DNA of 64,000 nucleotides from Psychromonas aquimarina ATCC BAA-1526 (GCF_000428725.1 NZ_KE386793.1:316524-380523), one strand, 5' to 3'. Positions 9,478 through 17,961 are shown, counted from the first letter of the stretch. The notes: generated by a model not told the origin, from the letters alone. Numbers and translations: made by a program.

Positions 9478-10101
9478 ATGAAAACTATTAATCAGCGTTT
9501 AAGTGAAATTAAAATCGTACCTGTTATTGCGATTAAAGATGCAGGCAAAGCAGCTAAGCTGGCACAGGTATTAGTGGAAAACGGTCTGCCTTGTGCTGAG
9601 GTGACTTTTAGAACAGCCGCCGCCGCGCAGGCAATTAAAAATATGCGCGAGGCGTATCCTGATATGCTGATCGGCTCCGGTACTGTATTAACCACGGAGC
9701 AGGTTGACCAGTCAATTGATGCCGGTGTGGATTTTGTCGTCAGCCCTGGTTTTAACCCTACCACGGTTAAATATTGTCAGCAGCGCGGCATCACTATTAT
9801 CCCTGGTGTTAATACACCAAGTCTAGTGGAGCAGGCGATGGAGATGGGGCTTGATACGCTTAAGTTTTTCCCTGCTGGACCTTCCGGCGGCGTTAATATG
9901 CTGAAAGCCTTAAGCGCTGTTTATCCGGTTAGTTTTATGCCGACGGGCGGTGTGAATCCTGAGAATGTCAATGATTATCTGGCTGTTTCATCAGTACTTG
10001 CCTGCGGCGGTACCTGGATGATTCCGACAGATCTTATTGATAATGAAGAGTGGGAAAATCTTGCTTCATTAATTGCACAGGTAGCTTCCATTTTAAAATA
10101 A
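9478..10101 (+). CDS. eda: KDPG/KHG aldolase Eda
   Basis: A 207-residue class I aldolase of the KDPG/KHG family. The Schiff-base lysine is in TLKFFPAGPSGG. The catalytic Glu is in PCAEVTFRTAAA. GSGTVL and FMPTGGVNPENV form the phosphate site. It splits KDPG to pyruvate and glyceraldehyde-3-phosphate, the last step of the pathway encoded by this operon. It starts 23 bp after kdgK. Confidence 0.95.
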   Translation: MKTINQRLSEIKIVPVIAIKDAGKAAKLAQVLVENGLPCAEVTFRTAAAAQAIKNMREAYPDMLIGSGTVLTTEQVDQSIDAGVDFVVSPGFNPTTVKYCQQRGITIIPGVNTPSLVEQAMEMGLDTLKFFPAGPSGGVNMLKALSAVYPVSFMPTGGVNPENVNDYLAVSSVLACGGTWMIPTDLIDNEEWENLASLIAQVASILK

Positions 10102-10112
10102 TTAAAAACCAG

Positions 10113-10141
10113 GTCCGCAGCGGCATACAGCCTCTGCGGAC
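10113..10141 (+). terminator. Hairpin at the end of the uronate operon
   Basis: A perfect 8-bp stem GTCCGCAG/CTGCGGAC with a 13-nt loop begins 12 bases after the eda stop. No clear T-run follows, so it may stabilise the 3' end rather than terminate. Confidence 0.5.
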
Positions 10142-10301
10142 AGGCCTGCTCATATTATCCCCTGACTCCTGCATTTTTGTTAAAAAATTGAACTACAGCA
10201 AAGTGTTATAGACTTTCTATGTACCTCTGTATAGGAAAGGTGCAGATTAGTGCTCTATGGTATTAATACACAACAGACACTTATATTTTAAGGATCCGTT
10301 A

Positions 10302-11252
10302 ATGTTTGTAGAGTCACTTATTTTCTCCTTTTCAGTTACCGGCCCGATCTGCTTGATGCTGTGTCTCGGCTGGTTATTAAAACGTATCCATTTAATTAAC
10401 GAAGCTTTTGTTGAAACGGCTTCAAAACTGGTTTATCAGGTGACCCTGCCGGCATTATTATTTTTAAGTATCGTTAATGCGGATAAAGATACGCAGATTA
10501 ATATTAATTATATAAGCTATTCGCTTGCGGCTAACTTACTGTTTTTCCTTTTGTGTATTGTTTTAATTAAGTTTTTTATAAAAGATAAACAAGACCACGG
10601 GGTTATAATACAGGGCAGTTTTCGTGCTAATACAGCAATTATCGGTTTAGCTTATGCCGCTAATGTGTACGGAGATTCCGGCGTGGCACTGGCGGCTGTT
10701 TATGTTGCTTTTGTGACAGTGTTATACAATATTCTAGCAGTGATTGTTTTAACGCAGGGACAGGCCGGCATTTGTACCAGACGGATTGTTGATCTCCTCT
10801 GTTCAATCTGTAAGAACCCGTTGATTATCAGCATTTTTATCGGTGTTATCTGTTTCAGCTTAGCGGTTCGTATCCCGCCGGTTATGATCCAGACCGGACA
10901 ATATTTTGCTGATATGACGCTGCCTTTAGCGCTGCTCTGTACCGGCGCCTCACTGAATTTAAAAGAGTTACAAAGCAGCCGCAGCAGCGCCTGGTTTGCC
11001 GCTGGTTTAAAACTTGTATTAGCACCGCTGTTAATTACCGGCAGTGCTTATCTGTTAGGCTTTTCTGAGATGGAGATCGGCCTGCTGTTTTTTATGAGCG
11101 GCGCACCAGCCGCCGCCGCCAGTTATGTGATGGCACGATCAATGGGCGGCAATGCAAATTTAGCTGCTAATATTATTGCCGTAACTACTGCGGGATCACT
11201 GCTCAGCTGCAGTATCGGTATCTCCCTGCTTTATACTCTGGATATTATGTAG
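10302..11252 (+). CDS. AEC (auxin efflux carrier)-family transporter
   Basis: A 316-residue integral membrane protein with about ten hydrophobic segments. It shows the AEC features CLGWLLKR near the N-terminus, KLVYQVTLPALLFLSI, QGSFRANTAIIGLAYAANVYGD in the middle and a C-terminal MSGAPAAAASYVMARSMGGNANLAANI. Relatives (MdcF, YfdV) move organic acids. The ATG at 10302 is chosen because AAGGA lies 7 bases upstream; the in-frame ATG at 10257 has no Shine-Dalgarno sequence and adds a non-hydrophobic extension. It lies 200 bp after eda in the same direction, so it could move uronates or KDG, but the substrate cannot be read from sequence. Confidence 0.8.
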   Translation: MFVESLIFSFSVTGPICLMLCLGWLLKRIHLINEAFVETASKLVYQVTLPALLFLSIVNADKDTQININYISYSLAANLLFFLLCIVLIKFFIKDKQDHGVIIQGSFRANTAIIGLAYAANVYGDSGVALAAVYVAFVTVLYNILAVIVLTQGQAGICTRRIVDLLCSICKNPLIISIFIGVICFSLAVRIPPVMIQTGQYFADMTLPLALLCTGASLNLKELQSSRSSAWFAAGLKLVLAPLLITGSAYLLGFSEMEIGLLFFMSGAPAAAASYVMARSMGGNANLAANIIAVTTAGSLLSCSIGISLLYTLDIM

Positions 11253-11611
11253 AAAGGTTTCTGGGAGCATAAAAATATGCTGCATTCAAAATCAAGTAGA
11301 CAGCCCCAACCTCCAATGTAAAAAGTAGCAGGCCCCAATCTGCGAGACATGTTGAACAATTAACTAAGCAAACGATATATTTATCATATGCTGAAAAAAA
11401 TATCTTTTTAACTCTGCTCTGTATTGATAAACTCAGGTGCTGCTATGCAAATTATATGAAATAAATTATTAAATTAAGACTTGAGTGCGTCAGCGCGGTT
11501 TGTCTGAAATGGAATTTATATTTTAAATAAGGACTGAAAATAGTATGCACTGTTTTCAGATTTACCAGCCCTCAGTCTGCGCTTTTAATTCAAGTAAATT
11601 ATTAGAAGAAG
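11253..11611. other. Non-coding spacer with a degenerate direct repeat
   Basis: No gene is seen. At about 11297-11338 two imperfect direct copies of a motif like AAGTAG(a)CAGGCCCCAA occur about 35 bases apart. Such repeats are reminiscent of the ends of IS21-like elements, so this may be an insertion-sequence remnant. The identification is weak. Confidence 0.3.
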
Positions 11612-11778
11612 TTATACCAGTTCCATTAATTAAATGCTCTATTTAGGCGTAGGAAAAATTGATGAAAGCAAGGCGTTGATTGCAGTAACTAGTTATTCTA
11701 ATTATAAAATCAAGAACGAAGCTAGCATCCATTTTAACCAGCATAAATAAATAGAAAATTAGTGGATTTGGTATTATT
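11612..11778. mobile_element. MITE-like element with imperfect terminal inverted repeats
   Basis: The left end TTATACCAGTTCCATTAATT and the right end (about 11758-11778) are imperfect inverse copies: AATTA-TGGA--TGGTAT is shared when one is reverse-complemented. The roughly 167-bp interior carries no ORF. The structure fits a non-autonomous miniature element. No transposase copy is in the window. Confidence 0.5.
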
Positions 11779-11868
11779 ACAGCACGTTATAGTGCTGCGG
11801 TTTTTGTTATTTCGTCTACTGCCGCTGAACCCGGCATTAAGAACAAATTAATAAGTGAGGAACTGCCG

Positions 11869-14595
11869 TTGACTAGTTTATTTTTTAAAACTTCACCACA
11901 ATTTGAATCCCGTGCTCAGGCATCGCTGCTTGGGCTGGCACTTGGTGATGCGCTCGGTACCACATTAGAGTTTAAAAACAAAGACAGTTACCAGCCGTTA
12001 AGCGATATGGTCGGCGGCGGTCCGTTTAATCTCAAAGCGGGTGAATGGACGGATGATACCTCAATGGCACTGTGTTTAGCAGACAGCCTGCTTGCGAAGG
12101 GCAGACACTGCCCCGCGGATCAGATGGATCGTTACCTGCGCTGGAAAGAATCGGGTGAGAATTCGGTAACCGGCAGCTGTTTTGATATCGGTAATACTGT
12201 TGCACAGGCCTTAAGCCGTTACCAGAAAAACGGCAATGCGAATGCCGGTTCAAGCGAAGAAAATTCAGCCGGGAACGGCAGTCTGATGCGTCTTGCTCCG
12301 GTCGCCATTTTTTACAGTGCGGCTAAAGGCGTGACAATTGAAACGGCTGTGCAGATGGCGGCAGAAAGCTCAATAACGACCCATGCAGAAGTGCGCTGTA
12401 TTGAAGCCTGTCAGGTTACCGCCTGGCTTTTATACCATCTGTTTGCTGAAACTTATGCGGACAAAAATGCTTTATTTGCCGCGCTGCAGAAAAACTATCC
12501 GCTTCCGTTATCTTCTGATATAAGCGCTGTTGTTCAGGGAAGTTTTATTAATAAAACCCGTGAACAAATCTACGGCAGCGGTTTTGTTGTGCAGTCACTT
12601 GAAGCCGCACTGTGGTGTTTTGCGCACAGTGACAACTTCGAACAGGGGGCATTATTAGCTGCAAATCTTGGTGATGATGCCGATACGACTGCGGCGGTTT
12701 TCGGACAGATTGCCGGTGCCTATTACGACTTAAACGGTTTACCTGAGCACTGGTTAGAAAAGTTAGCCTGGTATGCAAAACTGCTGCAGAGCGCAGAACT
12801 GCTGGCCGCCTGTCCGCTGCATTCGCACAGCGCCGCGTTTATCCGCGAGGCAGACAAACAGCAGGAAAAGCTGTTAGCCTGCGGTGCAGAGAAGCTCGGC
12901 CATGAGTTTACTGCTTGTCTTTATCCGGCATTTTATGATTATGGATTCATCCTCAACTGGGACTGGAGCAGTGAGGAGCTGCCGGGATATGCACAGCATG
13001 TGGAACTGTATGGTGAAGATAATCTTGAGTTATGGTTAGCACAGGCCGATTATATTACCTGTCTGAAATTTATAACCCGTGCAGTGCGCGGCGATCGTTT
13101 TTGTAACGGCCTGTTGACCAGTATGAGCGAGGCGGGATCAATTACTGCCTGGTTGAGGCGGCTAACCGAGCTGACAGATATGTACCAGGGCGGGATAAAT
13201 TATTCCCTGCATTCAGGTGATACCAAACAGCTGCTGTTTATCGGAGATGTGCATGGTCAGTATAAAAAACTTAATGACCTGTTAACATACGCCGGTTTTG
13301 TCGAACATGATCCGCAAAGCGCGTTCAGCAGGGCCAAAGTGGTGTTTGTTGGTGATCTTATAGATAACCAGAATGATCCGGGTGCCGATCATCTCAATAC
13401 CTTAAAGCAGGTTAAACGCCTGTGTGATACCGGACTTGCCTGCTGCGTAATGGGCAATCATGAATTTAACGCTGTCGGCTGGACATTAAAAAAACGCGCG
13501 GACAAGCAGGGGAACAGCACCTGGGCACGGGCGCATTCAGATAAAAATCAGCGCCAGCATGCATTGTTTTTAGAACAGACTGCAGAAGACTCTGCGCAGC
13601 ATAAGAAATGGATTAACTGGTTTAAAACGCTGCCTTTGTTTATGGACTTCGGCGAAGTACGCTGTATTCATGCCTGCTGGAAGCAGCAGACAATAACCCG
13701 TTTACTGCCCTATCTAAATGCCGATAACAGTTTAAAAGAACGCCACTGGAATGATGCTTTTGATCCCGCTCATGAGCTTTATGAACTGTGCGAAACCCTG
13801 CTTAAAGGGCCTGAAATAAAACTGCCGCCGGGACACCGCTTTATTGATAAGGGCGGCTGTGAACGCAGCCGCATCCGTGTGTCCTGGTGGCAGGAACAAA
13901 GCCAAACCTATCGCGGTGCTGCACAGGTTGCACAGGATCAGCTGGCGAATATTCCCGAGCAGGATCTTCCAGGTCTGCTGCACAATGAATCTCAGACGCG
14001 GCCTGTGGTTGTCGGTCATTATACGCTGAGCGGGATGCCGCAGGTGCTTAGTGATAAAGTCGTTTGTGTTGATTATAATGCGGCAGAGCAGGAGGGGGAT
14101 TTAGTCGGCTATCTATTTGATTTAAATGAGCATCATGGGGAAATGTCCGGGCGTGTAACTAATGAAAATTTCATTTATGTTAATCAGCCTGTACTGGGGC
14201 AAATGACAGAGTCGGGTATTCATTTGTTAATAAAAAACTGTGTCAGTGAACTGCCCGCTTTTGATCCCGGTAATTTAGATAACCGGACGAAACGTTTCTG
14301 CGAACAGGTCAGCAGCATTTTATATAAAGACTGGGATCCGGTCGGTATATACGGGGAAGCGGGTTATGAAGCTGAATATTCAGTTTACGAGCAGGATGTT
14401 GTCCGCCTGGGCATGTTTGCCGATAAAGAGATGCTGGCGGGATATTTATGCCTGACGCAGACTTACCTTATCGGACGCGAACTGGAAAAAGGTAAAAATA
14501 ACTGCGCACGGGTTGCGCATAAAATTAAAGCACTGCTGCAGGATAATTTCGCCGCTAATTTTAATCCCATGACTCAAGGGGGAGAAGCTGGATAG
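11869..14595 (+). CDS. ADP-ribosylglycohydrolase - middle domain - metallophosphoesterase fusion
   Basis: A 908-residue three-part protein. Residues ~10-310 are a DraG/ARH-type ADP-ribosylglycohydrolase with intact metal motifs: GLALGDALG, WTDDTSMALCLADSL, GNGSLMRLAP, TTHAEV and NLGDDADTTAAVFGQIAGA. Residues ~340-445 are an alpha-rich middle domain (DYGFILNWDW, RAVRGDRFCNGLL) resembling DUF6508, from memory. From ~450 there is a calcineurin-like phosphoesterase of the PrpE/PPP type with IGDVHGQ, VFVGDLID, CVMGNHEF and VVGHYTLSG. The start is TTG at 11869, with GTGAGG 8 bases before it. No signal peptide, so cytosolic. Roles of the parts are known from their families; the combined role (removing ADP-ribose and then cleaving a phosphoester or dinucleoside polyphosphate) is inference. 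It appears to stand alone. Confidence 0.85.
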   Translation: MTSLFFKTSPQFESRAQASLLGLALGDALGTTLEFKNKDSYQPLSDMVGGGPFNLKAGEWTDDTSMALCLADSLLAKGRHCPADQMDRYLRWKESGENSVTGSCFDIGNTVAQALSRYQKNGNANAGSSEENSAGNGSLMRLAPVAIFYSAAKGVTIETAVQMAAESSITTHAEVRCIEACQVTAWLLYHLFAETYADKNALFAALQKNYPLPLSSDISAVVQGSFINKTREQIYGSGFVVQSLEAALWCFAHSDNFEQGALLAANLGDDADTTAAVFGQIAGAYYDLNGLPEHWLEKLAWYAKLLQSAELLAACPLHSHSAAFIREADKQQEKLLACGAEKLGHEFTACLYPAFYDYGFILNWDWSSEELPGYAQHVELYGEDNLELWLAQADYITCLKFITRAVRGDRFCNGLLTSMSEAGSITAWLRRLTELTDMYQGGINYSLHSGDTKQLLFIGDVHGQYKKLNDLLTYAGFVEHDPQSAFSRAKVVFVGDLIDNQNDPGADHLNTLKQVKRLCDTGLACCVMGNHEFNAVGWTLKKRADKQGNSTWARAHSDKNQRQHALFLEQTAEDSAQHKKWINWFKTLPLFMDFGEVRCIHACWKQQTITRLLPYLNADNSLKERHWNDAFDPAHELYELCETLLKGPEIKLPPGHRFIDKGGCERSRIRVSWWQEQSQTYRGAAQVAQDQLANIPEQDLPGLLHNESQTRPVVVGHYTLSGMPQVLSDKVVCVDYNAAEQEGDLVGYLFDLNEHHGEMSGRVTNENFIYVNQPVLGQMTESGIHLLIKNCVSELPAFDPGNLDNRTKRFCEQVSSILYKDWDPVGIYGEAGYEAEYSVYEQDVVRLGMFADKEMLAGYLCLTQTYLIGRELEKGKNNCARVAHKIKALLQDNFAANFNPMTQGGEAG

Positions 14596-14676
14596 TTTTG
14601 CAGCGCTGTAATTCGATAAGCCAGGGCAAGCTGGTTCAGCATTCCTTTGCTGTTAAAACAGTTTAACTTACAAATT

Positions 14677-14706
14677 GCGCCTTGCTGATCTGCAGGGCGC
14701 TTCTAA
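14677..14706 (+). terminator. Hairpin downstream of the fusion gene
   Basis: A 9-bp stem (GCGCCTTGC/GCAGGGCGC, one G-T pair) followed by TTCT. It is 80 bases after the stop codon. The rest of 14596-14960 shows no supported gene. Confidence 0.4.
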
Positions 14707-14960
14707 CTGACTGCCGCTGTATTAAGCGGTCGTTTCTTTTCCTGGTCTGTATGTTTAATCTTCTTATTTATGGCTGTTTCCTGCACATTAACAAGCTGAA
14801 GCTTGATGACTGGCAGAATAAACGTATGCTCTTTAGTTATAAATCAATGAGGCAAACCTTATGGCTCATGACTGTTTCTTAACAGATAATCAAATATTAG
14901 CTGTCTGCAGTTTTAAAATATAAGATTGAGCAGCAAAAAGAATTTGTGGTGGAAGAGTTT

Positions 14961-16253
14961 ATGCAAGATAAAAAATTAAGTAGAGATGAACTGCTGCTTA
15001 AAATTAACGAGCTGCAGAGCGTGTTAAATAACGTTGGTGCGTATATATATACCAAAGATATAAATGGTTATTATACGTTTACCAATCAGTTACTGCTTAA
15101 TCTTTTTAATAAAACCAGTGATCAGGTTATCGGCAGAGATGCCAGCCACTTTTTTGATTTCTCATTTTCAGACACGCTGCGCCGCAATGATCAGCGGGTA
15201 ATGCGCGAAAATATTACCCTGGAGACAGAAGAGTCAAACTACGTTAAAGCGCTTGCTGAAAGCAGAATTTTTAAAACCATAAAAAAGCCGCTGCATAATG
15301 CTCAGGGAGAAGTTATCGGTATGTGCGGTATCTCCACTGATATCACCGAGCAGAAAAAATATGAAATGATTATTAAAGAGCAGAGGCAGTTATTAGATGC
15401 CGTGCTGGATAATGTTGATTCTCATATTTACATGAAAGATCACCTGCGCACTTATAGATATGTTAACCGTAAAGTTGCGGATCTGTTCGGGCTTCCGGTA
15501 GAAGAAATTATTGGCAAAAAAGATATAGAAATATTAGCGCAGGAGACTGCTGATAACTTTTGGATTTCGGATAAACAGGTGCTGGACAGTAATCAGAAAC
15601 AAAGCTGTGAACAAGTATTGAATGATGAAAATGATAAACCGCGTCATTATATGACGGTAAAAATGCCTTATCAGATTAATGAAAGTACACCTGCAGTGAT
15701 TGGTTTTTCTACTGATATTACCGAGTTATACCAGCTGAAAGAAGAACTGCAGAAACAGGCGAATACGGATTCACTGACCGGCTTGAATAACCACCGTTTT
15801 TTTATTGAAAATGCGCAGCGGGAGTATCACCGTGCCGGACGTTATCAGTTAGCTTTAACGGTTATGACACTGGATATCGATAATTTTAAATTTATTAATG
15901 ATAACTACGGGCACCCGGCAGGTGACCAGGTATTAACTGTATTAAGTAATAGTCTTTTATCTATTGTGCGTTTTGAAGATGTGCCGGCACGGACCGGTGG
16001 AGAAGAGTTTTCAATTTTACTGCCGGAAACCGATATTCACAAAGCCGGGATACTGGCAGAAAGAATCCGCTCTGAGCTGCAGCACCTGAAAATAACCGGG
16101 AGCTGGGCGGGAGAAATAAAAATGACGGTAAGTATAGGTATTGCGGCTTTGAAAGAGACTGACAGCAGTTTTGCGGCACTCTTTTCAAGAGCAGATAAAG
16201 CCTTATATAAAGCCAAACAGCAGGGAAAAAACCGGGTTTGTACCAGCGCCTAG
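14961..16253 (+). CDS. PAS-PAS-GGDEF diguanylate cyclase
   Basis: A 430-residue soluble protein. There is a short N-terminal helix and a first PAS domain (~14-125, NVGAYIYTKDINGYYTFTNQ and GMCGISTDITEQK). A second PAS follows (~140-255, NVDSHIYMKDHLRTYRYVNRK and GFSTDITELYQ). The GGDEF domain begins at ~270 (TDSLTGLNNHRFF). The active site GGEEF is intact, and an RxxD inhibitory site (RFED) stands exactly five residues before it, so the enzyme should make c-di-GMP and be product-inhibited. The ATG at 14961 follows GGAAG by 5 bases; a GTG at 14946 is possible. No membrane segments. It appears monocistronic. Confidence 0.9.
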   Translation: MQDKKLSRDELLLKINELQSVLNNVGAYIYTKDINGYYTFTNQLLLNLFNKTSDQVIGRDASHFFDFSFSDTLRRNDQRVMRENITLETEESNYVKALAESRIFKTIKKPLHNAQGEVIGMCGISTDITEQKKYEMIIKEQRQLLDAVLDNVDSHIYMKDHLRTYRYVNRKVADLFGLPVEEIIGKKDIEILAQETADNFWISDKQVLDSNQKQSCEQVLNDENDKPRHYMTVKMPYQINESTPAVIGFSTDITELYQLKEELQKQANTDSLTGLNNHRFFIENAQREYHRAGRYQLALTVMTLDIDNFKFINDNYGHPAGDQVLTVLSNSLLSIVRFEDVPARTGGEEFSILLPETDIHKAGILAERIRSELQHLKITGSWAGEIKMTVSIGIAALKETDSSFAALFSRADKALYKAKQQGKNRVCTSA

Positions 16254-16459
16254 AAACAAAAACAAAAGACGGTGATCACTATTAATGATGCTGTCTGAGG
16301 TTTTGTGCTAGCTGCGCGGTAGTTTATCAGGCTGGTCTTTTAAAAAGACGAATAATTCTAAAGATGGAAATTAAAACCTAATAAAGGGGGTAATAACGGG
16401 ACAGCTGCACTATTGGTGTCACGCTTTGCGTGAACCGGCAACTGTTAATGCCCGTTATA

Positions 16460-16570
16460 TTAGTAATATCTGTAAGTGTTAGCTGCAACTGATGATACAG
16501 AACGTGGAGATGATGCTTCGTAGTTATTAGTATTAGCGAAACCAGCTACTTTCTTGATAATTGTAAACAT
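16460..16570 (-). CDS. Hypothetical 36-residue peptide
   Basis: A small ORF that reads MFTIIKKVAGFANTNNYEAS and continues to a C-terminal NTYRYY. It is positively charged, with a short amphipathic N-terminus. It starts 6-7 bases after a clean TGAGG ribosome-binding site. A near-consensus sigma-70 promoter (-35 TTGACA, 17 bp, -10 TATTAT) and a CRP-like site lie upstream on the same strand. I do not recognise the family. The combination of promoter, ribosome-binding site and non-random composition makes a real expressed peptide likely; a dual-function small RNA is an alternative. Confidence 0.55.
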   Translation of the reverse strand: MFTIIKKVAGFANTNNYEASSPRSVSSVAANTYRYY

Positions 16571-16644
16571 ATTGAACCTCATTGATTTAAAAAATTTTAT
16601 TGTTGATAATTATGTTCGAGGTAGATCCTCATCACATGCCGAGT

Positions 16645-16673
16645 ATAATAACGGCGAAAAAATGTGATGTCAA
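16645..16673 (-). promoter_or_regulatory. Sigma-70 promoter for the 36-residue peptide gene
   Basis: On the minus strand the -35 TTGACA (16668-16673) and the -10 TATTAT (16645-16650) are separated by exactly 17 bases. An alternative -10 TATACT overlaps. The expected leader is about 65 nt. Confidence 0.65.
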
Positions 16674-16678
16674 TCACG
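16663..16678. promoter_or_regulatory. CRP-like operator overlapping the -35 box
   Basis: TGTGA-TGTCAA-TCACG matches the CRP consensus TGTGA-N6-TCACA at 9 of 10 positions and covers the -35 hexamer of the minus-strand promoter. FNR/Vfr-type regulators are alternatives. Confidence 0.55.
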
Positions 16679-16858
16679 CATTTCAATTAAATCAAAAATT
16701 ATATAAATCCACTGAGCGATGAATTTAGATAAAGATCATGACCGTATGATACGGCAGTTATTGACGGGATTTAAAAAGTGAAAGTATAAGGATATACCTG
16801 TTGATATCAGCAGCGGCAGCTGCGCAGAACAGCAGCTCTTTTTCTGCCAAATTTTTTC

Positions 16859-16886
16859 TTGCCCGGATTCAAAACACCTCTATAAT
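16859..16886 (+). promoter_or_regulatory. yhhQ: Promoter of the yhhQ leader
   Basis: -35 TTGCCC (16859-16864), a 16-bp spacer and a perfect -10 TATAAT (16881-16886). Transcription starting near 16893 would give a ~125-nt leader containing the preQ1 element. Confidence 0.65.
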
Positions 16887-16965
16887 GTCCGGCCCCGACA
16901 AGGGCTGCAATCGAATAAACTGTGCTTTTAGCCGTTGATTGTAACGTCTGGGAATAAAATTTAAT

Positions 16966-17000
16966 CCGCGGGTTCCCTCACCCCGCCAAAGTTAATTAGT
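16966..17000 (+). ncRNA. PreQ1 riboswitch (class I type)
   Basis: The stem CGCGGG...CCCGC encloses a GGTTC-CCTCA-CCC core and is followed by an A-rich tail with AATTAG, as in the small class I preQ1 aptamer H-type pseudoknot. It ends 6 bases before the AAAGG ribosome-binding site of yhhQ, which suggests control of translation. Class I elements upstream of this transporter family (COG1738) are established knowledge; the fold here is by eye. Confidence 0.75.
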
Positions 17001-17018
17001 CATTAAAAAGGTCACAAT

Positions 17019-17678
17019 ATGTTAATGTTAACAACCGATCAAATTCGTCGTGCACTGCTGGTGCTGGCGGGCTTTCATATATTAATTATCTGTGCCAGTA
17101 ATTATCTGGTCCAGCTTCCGTTTCAAATCTTCGGATTTCATACTACATGGGGTGCCTTCAGCTTCCCGTTTGTGTATCTGGCAACGGATCTTACCGTAAG
17201 AATATTCGGCCAGGATGCCGCCAGACGAATCATTCTTAAAGCTATGTTCCCGGCACTGCTGATCTCCTATGTGATGGGCGTTGTTTTCCATCAGGGCGGT
17301 TTTCAGGGACTCGATTCATTGTCTGAATTTAATAATTTTGTTTTCCGCATCGCTTTTGCCAGCTTCGCCGCTTATCTGGTCGGTCAGTTAATGGATATTA
17401 CGGTTTTTTCTAAATTAAGGAAAACCCGCTCCTGGTGGGTGGCTCCAGCCGCATCAACGCTGATAGGTAATTTAGTGGACACCTTAGTATTCTTCTCATT
17501 AGCGTTTTATGCATCTAATGACAGCTTTATGGCGGCGCACTGGCCGGAAATTGCCAGTGTCGATTATGGATTTAAACTGATCGTAAGTTTAGGTCTGTTT
17601 TTACCGGCTTACGGCGTGCTTTTGAAAGTGCTGGAGCAGAGGTTAGTCAAGCTGCCAGGGCAGCAGAGCCTGGCTTAA
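17019..17678 (+). CDS. yhhQ: Queuosine precursor transporter YhhQ
   Basis: A 219-residue membrane protein with about six transmembrane segments, matching E. coli YhhQ (COG1738/DUF165). Shared stretches are TTWGAFSFPFVYLATDLTVR, FPALLISYV, TRSWWVAPAASTLIGNLVDT and GLFLPAYGVLLK. The family imports preQ0/preQ1 for queuosine modification of tRNA. A preQ1 riboswitch lies immediately upstream, which supports the call independently. AAAGG is 7 bases before the ATG. Confidence 0.95.
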   Translation: MLMLTTDQIRRALLVLAGFHILIICASNYLVQLPFQIFGFHTTWGAFSFPFVYLATDLTVRIFGQDAARRIILKAMFPALLISYVMGVVFHQGGFQGLDSLSEFNNFVFRIAFASFAAYLVGQLMDITVFSKLRKTRSWWVAPAASTLIGNLVDTLVFFSLAFYASNDSFMAAHWPEIASVDYGFKLIVSLGLFLPAYGVLLKVLEQRLVKLPGQQSLA

Positions 17679-17688
17679 ACTGTTTTGG

Positions 17689-17728
17689 ATCTGGTTTTCT
17701 GCGTTTGAATGCAGAAAATCAGATTTTC
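17689..17728 (+). terminator. Rho-independent terminator after yhhQ
   Basis: A 14-bp stem with one mismatch (ATCTGGTTTTCTGC/GCAGAAAATCAGAT), an 8-nt loop and a TTTT tail. Confidence 0.7.
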
Positions 17729-17775
17729 GCCTGAAGCAGAAGATTCTCGTTTATTAACATTTTTTAGGGACTATT

Positions 17776-17961
17776 ATGAAAATTATGCAGGTTGGCTGGG
17801 TAGATGTATGTGCTTACGGTGACTGGTTAAATCCCGAAGCAGCTTTAAAATTTGCTTCGGGCGGTTACACGCATATTGAGTTTCAGGGGGAAATCATCAA
17901 GTGTGAGCTGAGCTATGCCGATGACAATACTCCGTTAGTAGGTCTAGGCCGAGAGAGCTGA
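17776..17961 (+). CDS. Hypothetical 61-residue protein
   Basis: A small protein (MKIMQVGWVDVCAYGDW..., Trp-, Asp- and Glu-rich, acidic) with a good AGGGA ribosome-binding site 6 bases before the ATG. It has no signal peptide or membrane segment. Its frame is not overlapped by a better gene. I do not recognise the family. It lies between the yhhQ terminator and the alpha/beta hydrolase gene. Confidence 0.55.
   Translation: MKIMQVGWVDVCAYGDWLNPEAALKFASGGYTHIEFQGEIIKCELSYADDNTPLVGLGRES

Noticed and set aside
11297-11338. Full insertion sequence at the CAGGCCCCAA repeats
   Set aside because: No transposase ORF in the 616-bp spacer; at most an end remnant.
14682-14882. 66-codon plus-strand ORF with hydrophobic stretch
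   Set aside because: No ribosome-binding site, overlaps a terminator-like hairpin, unusual composition rich in Cys and Leu.
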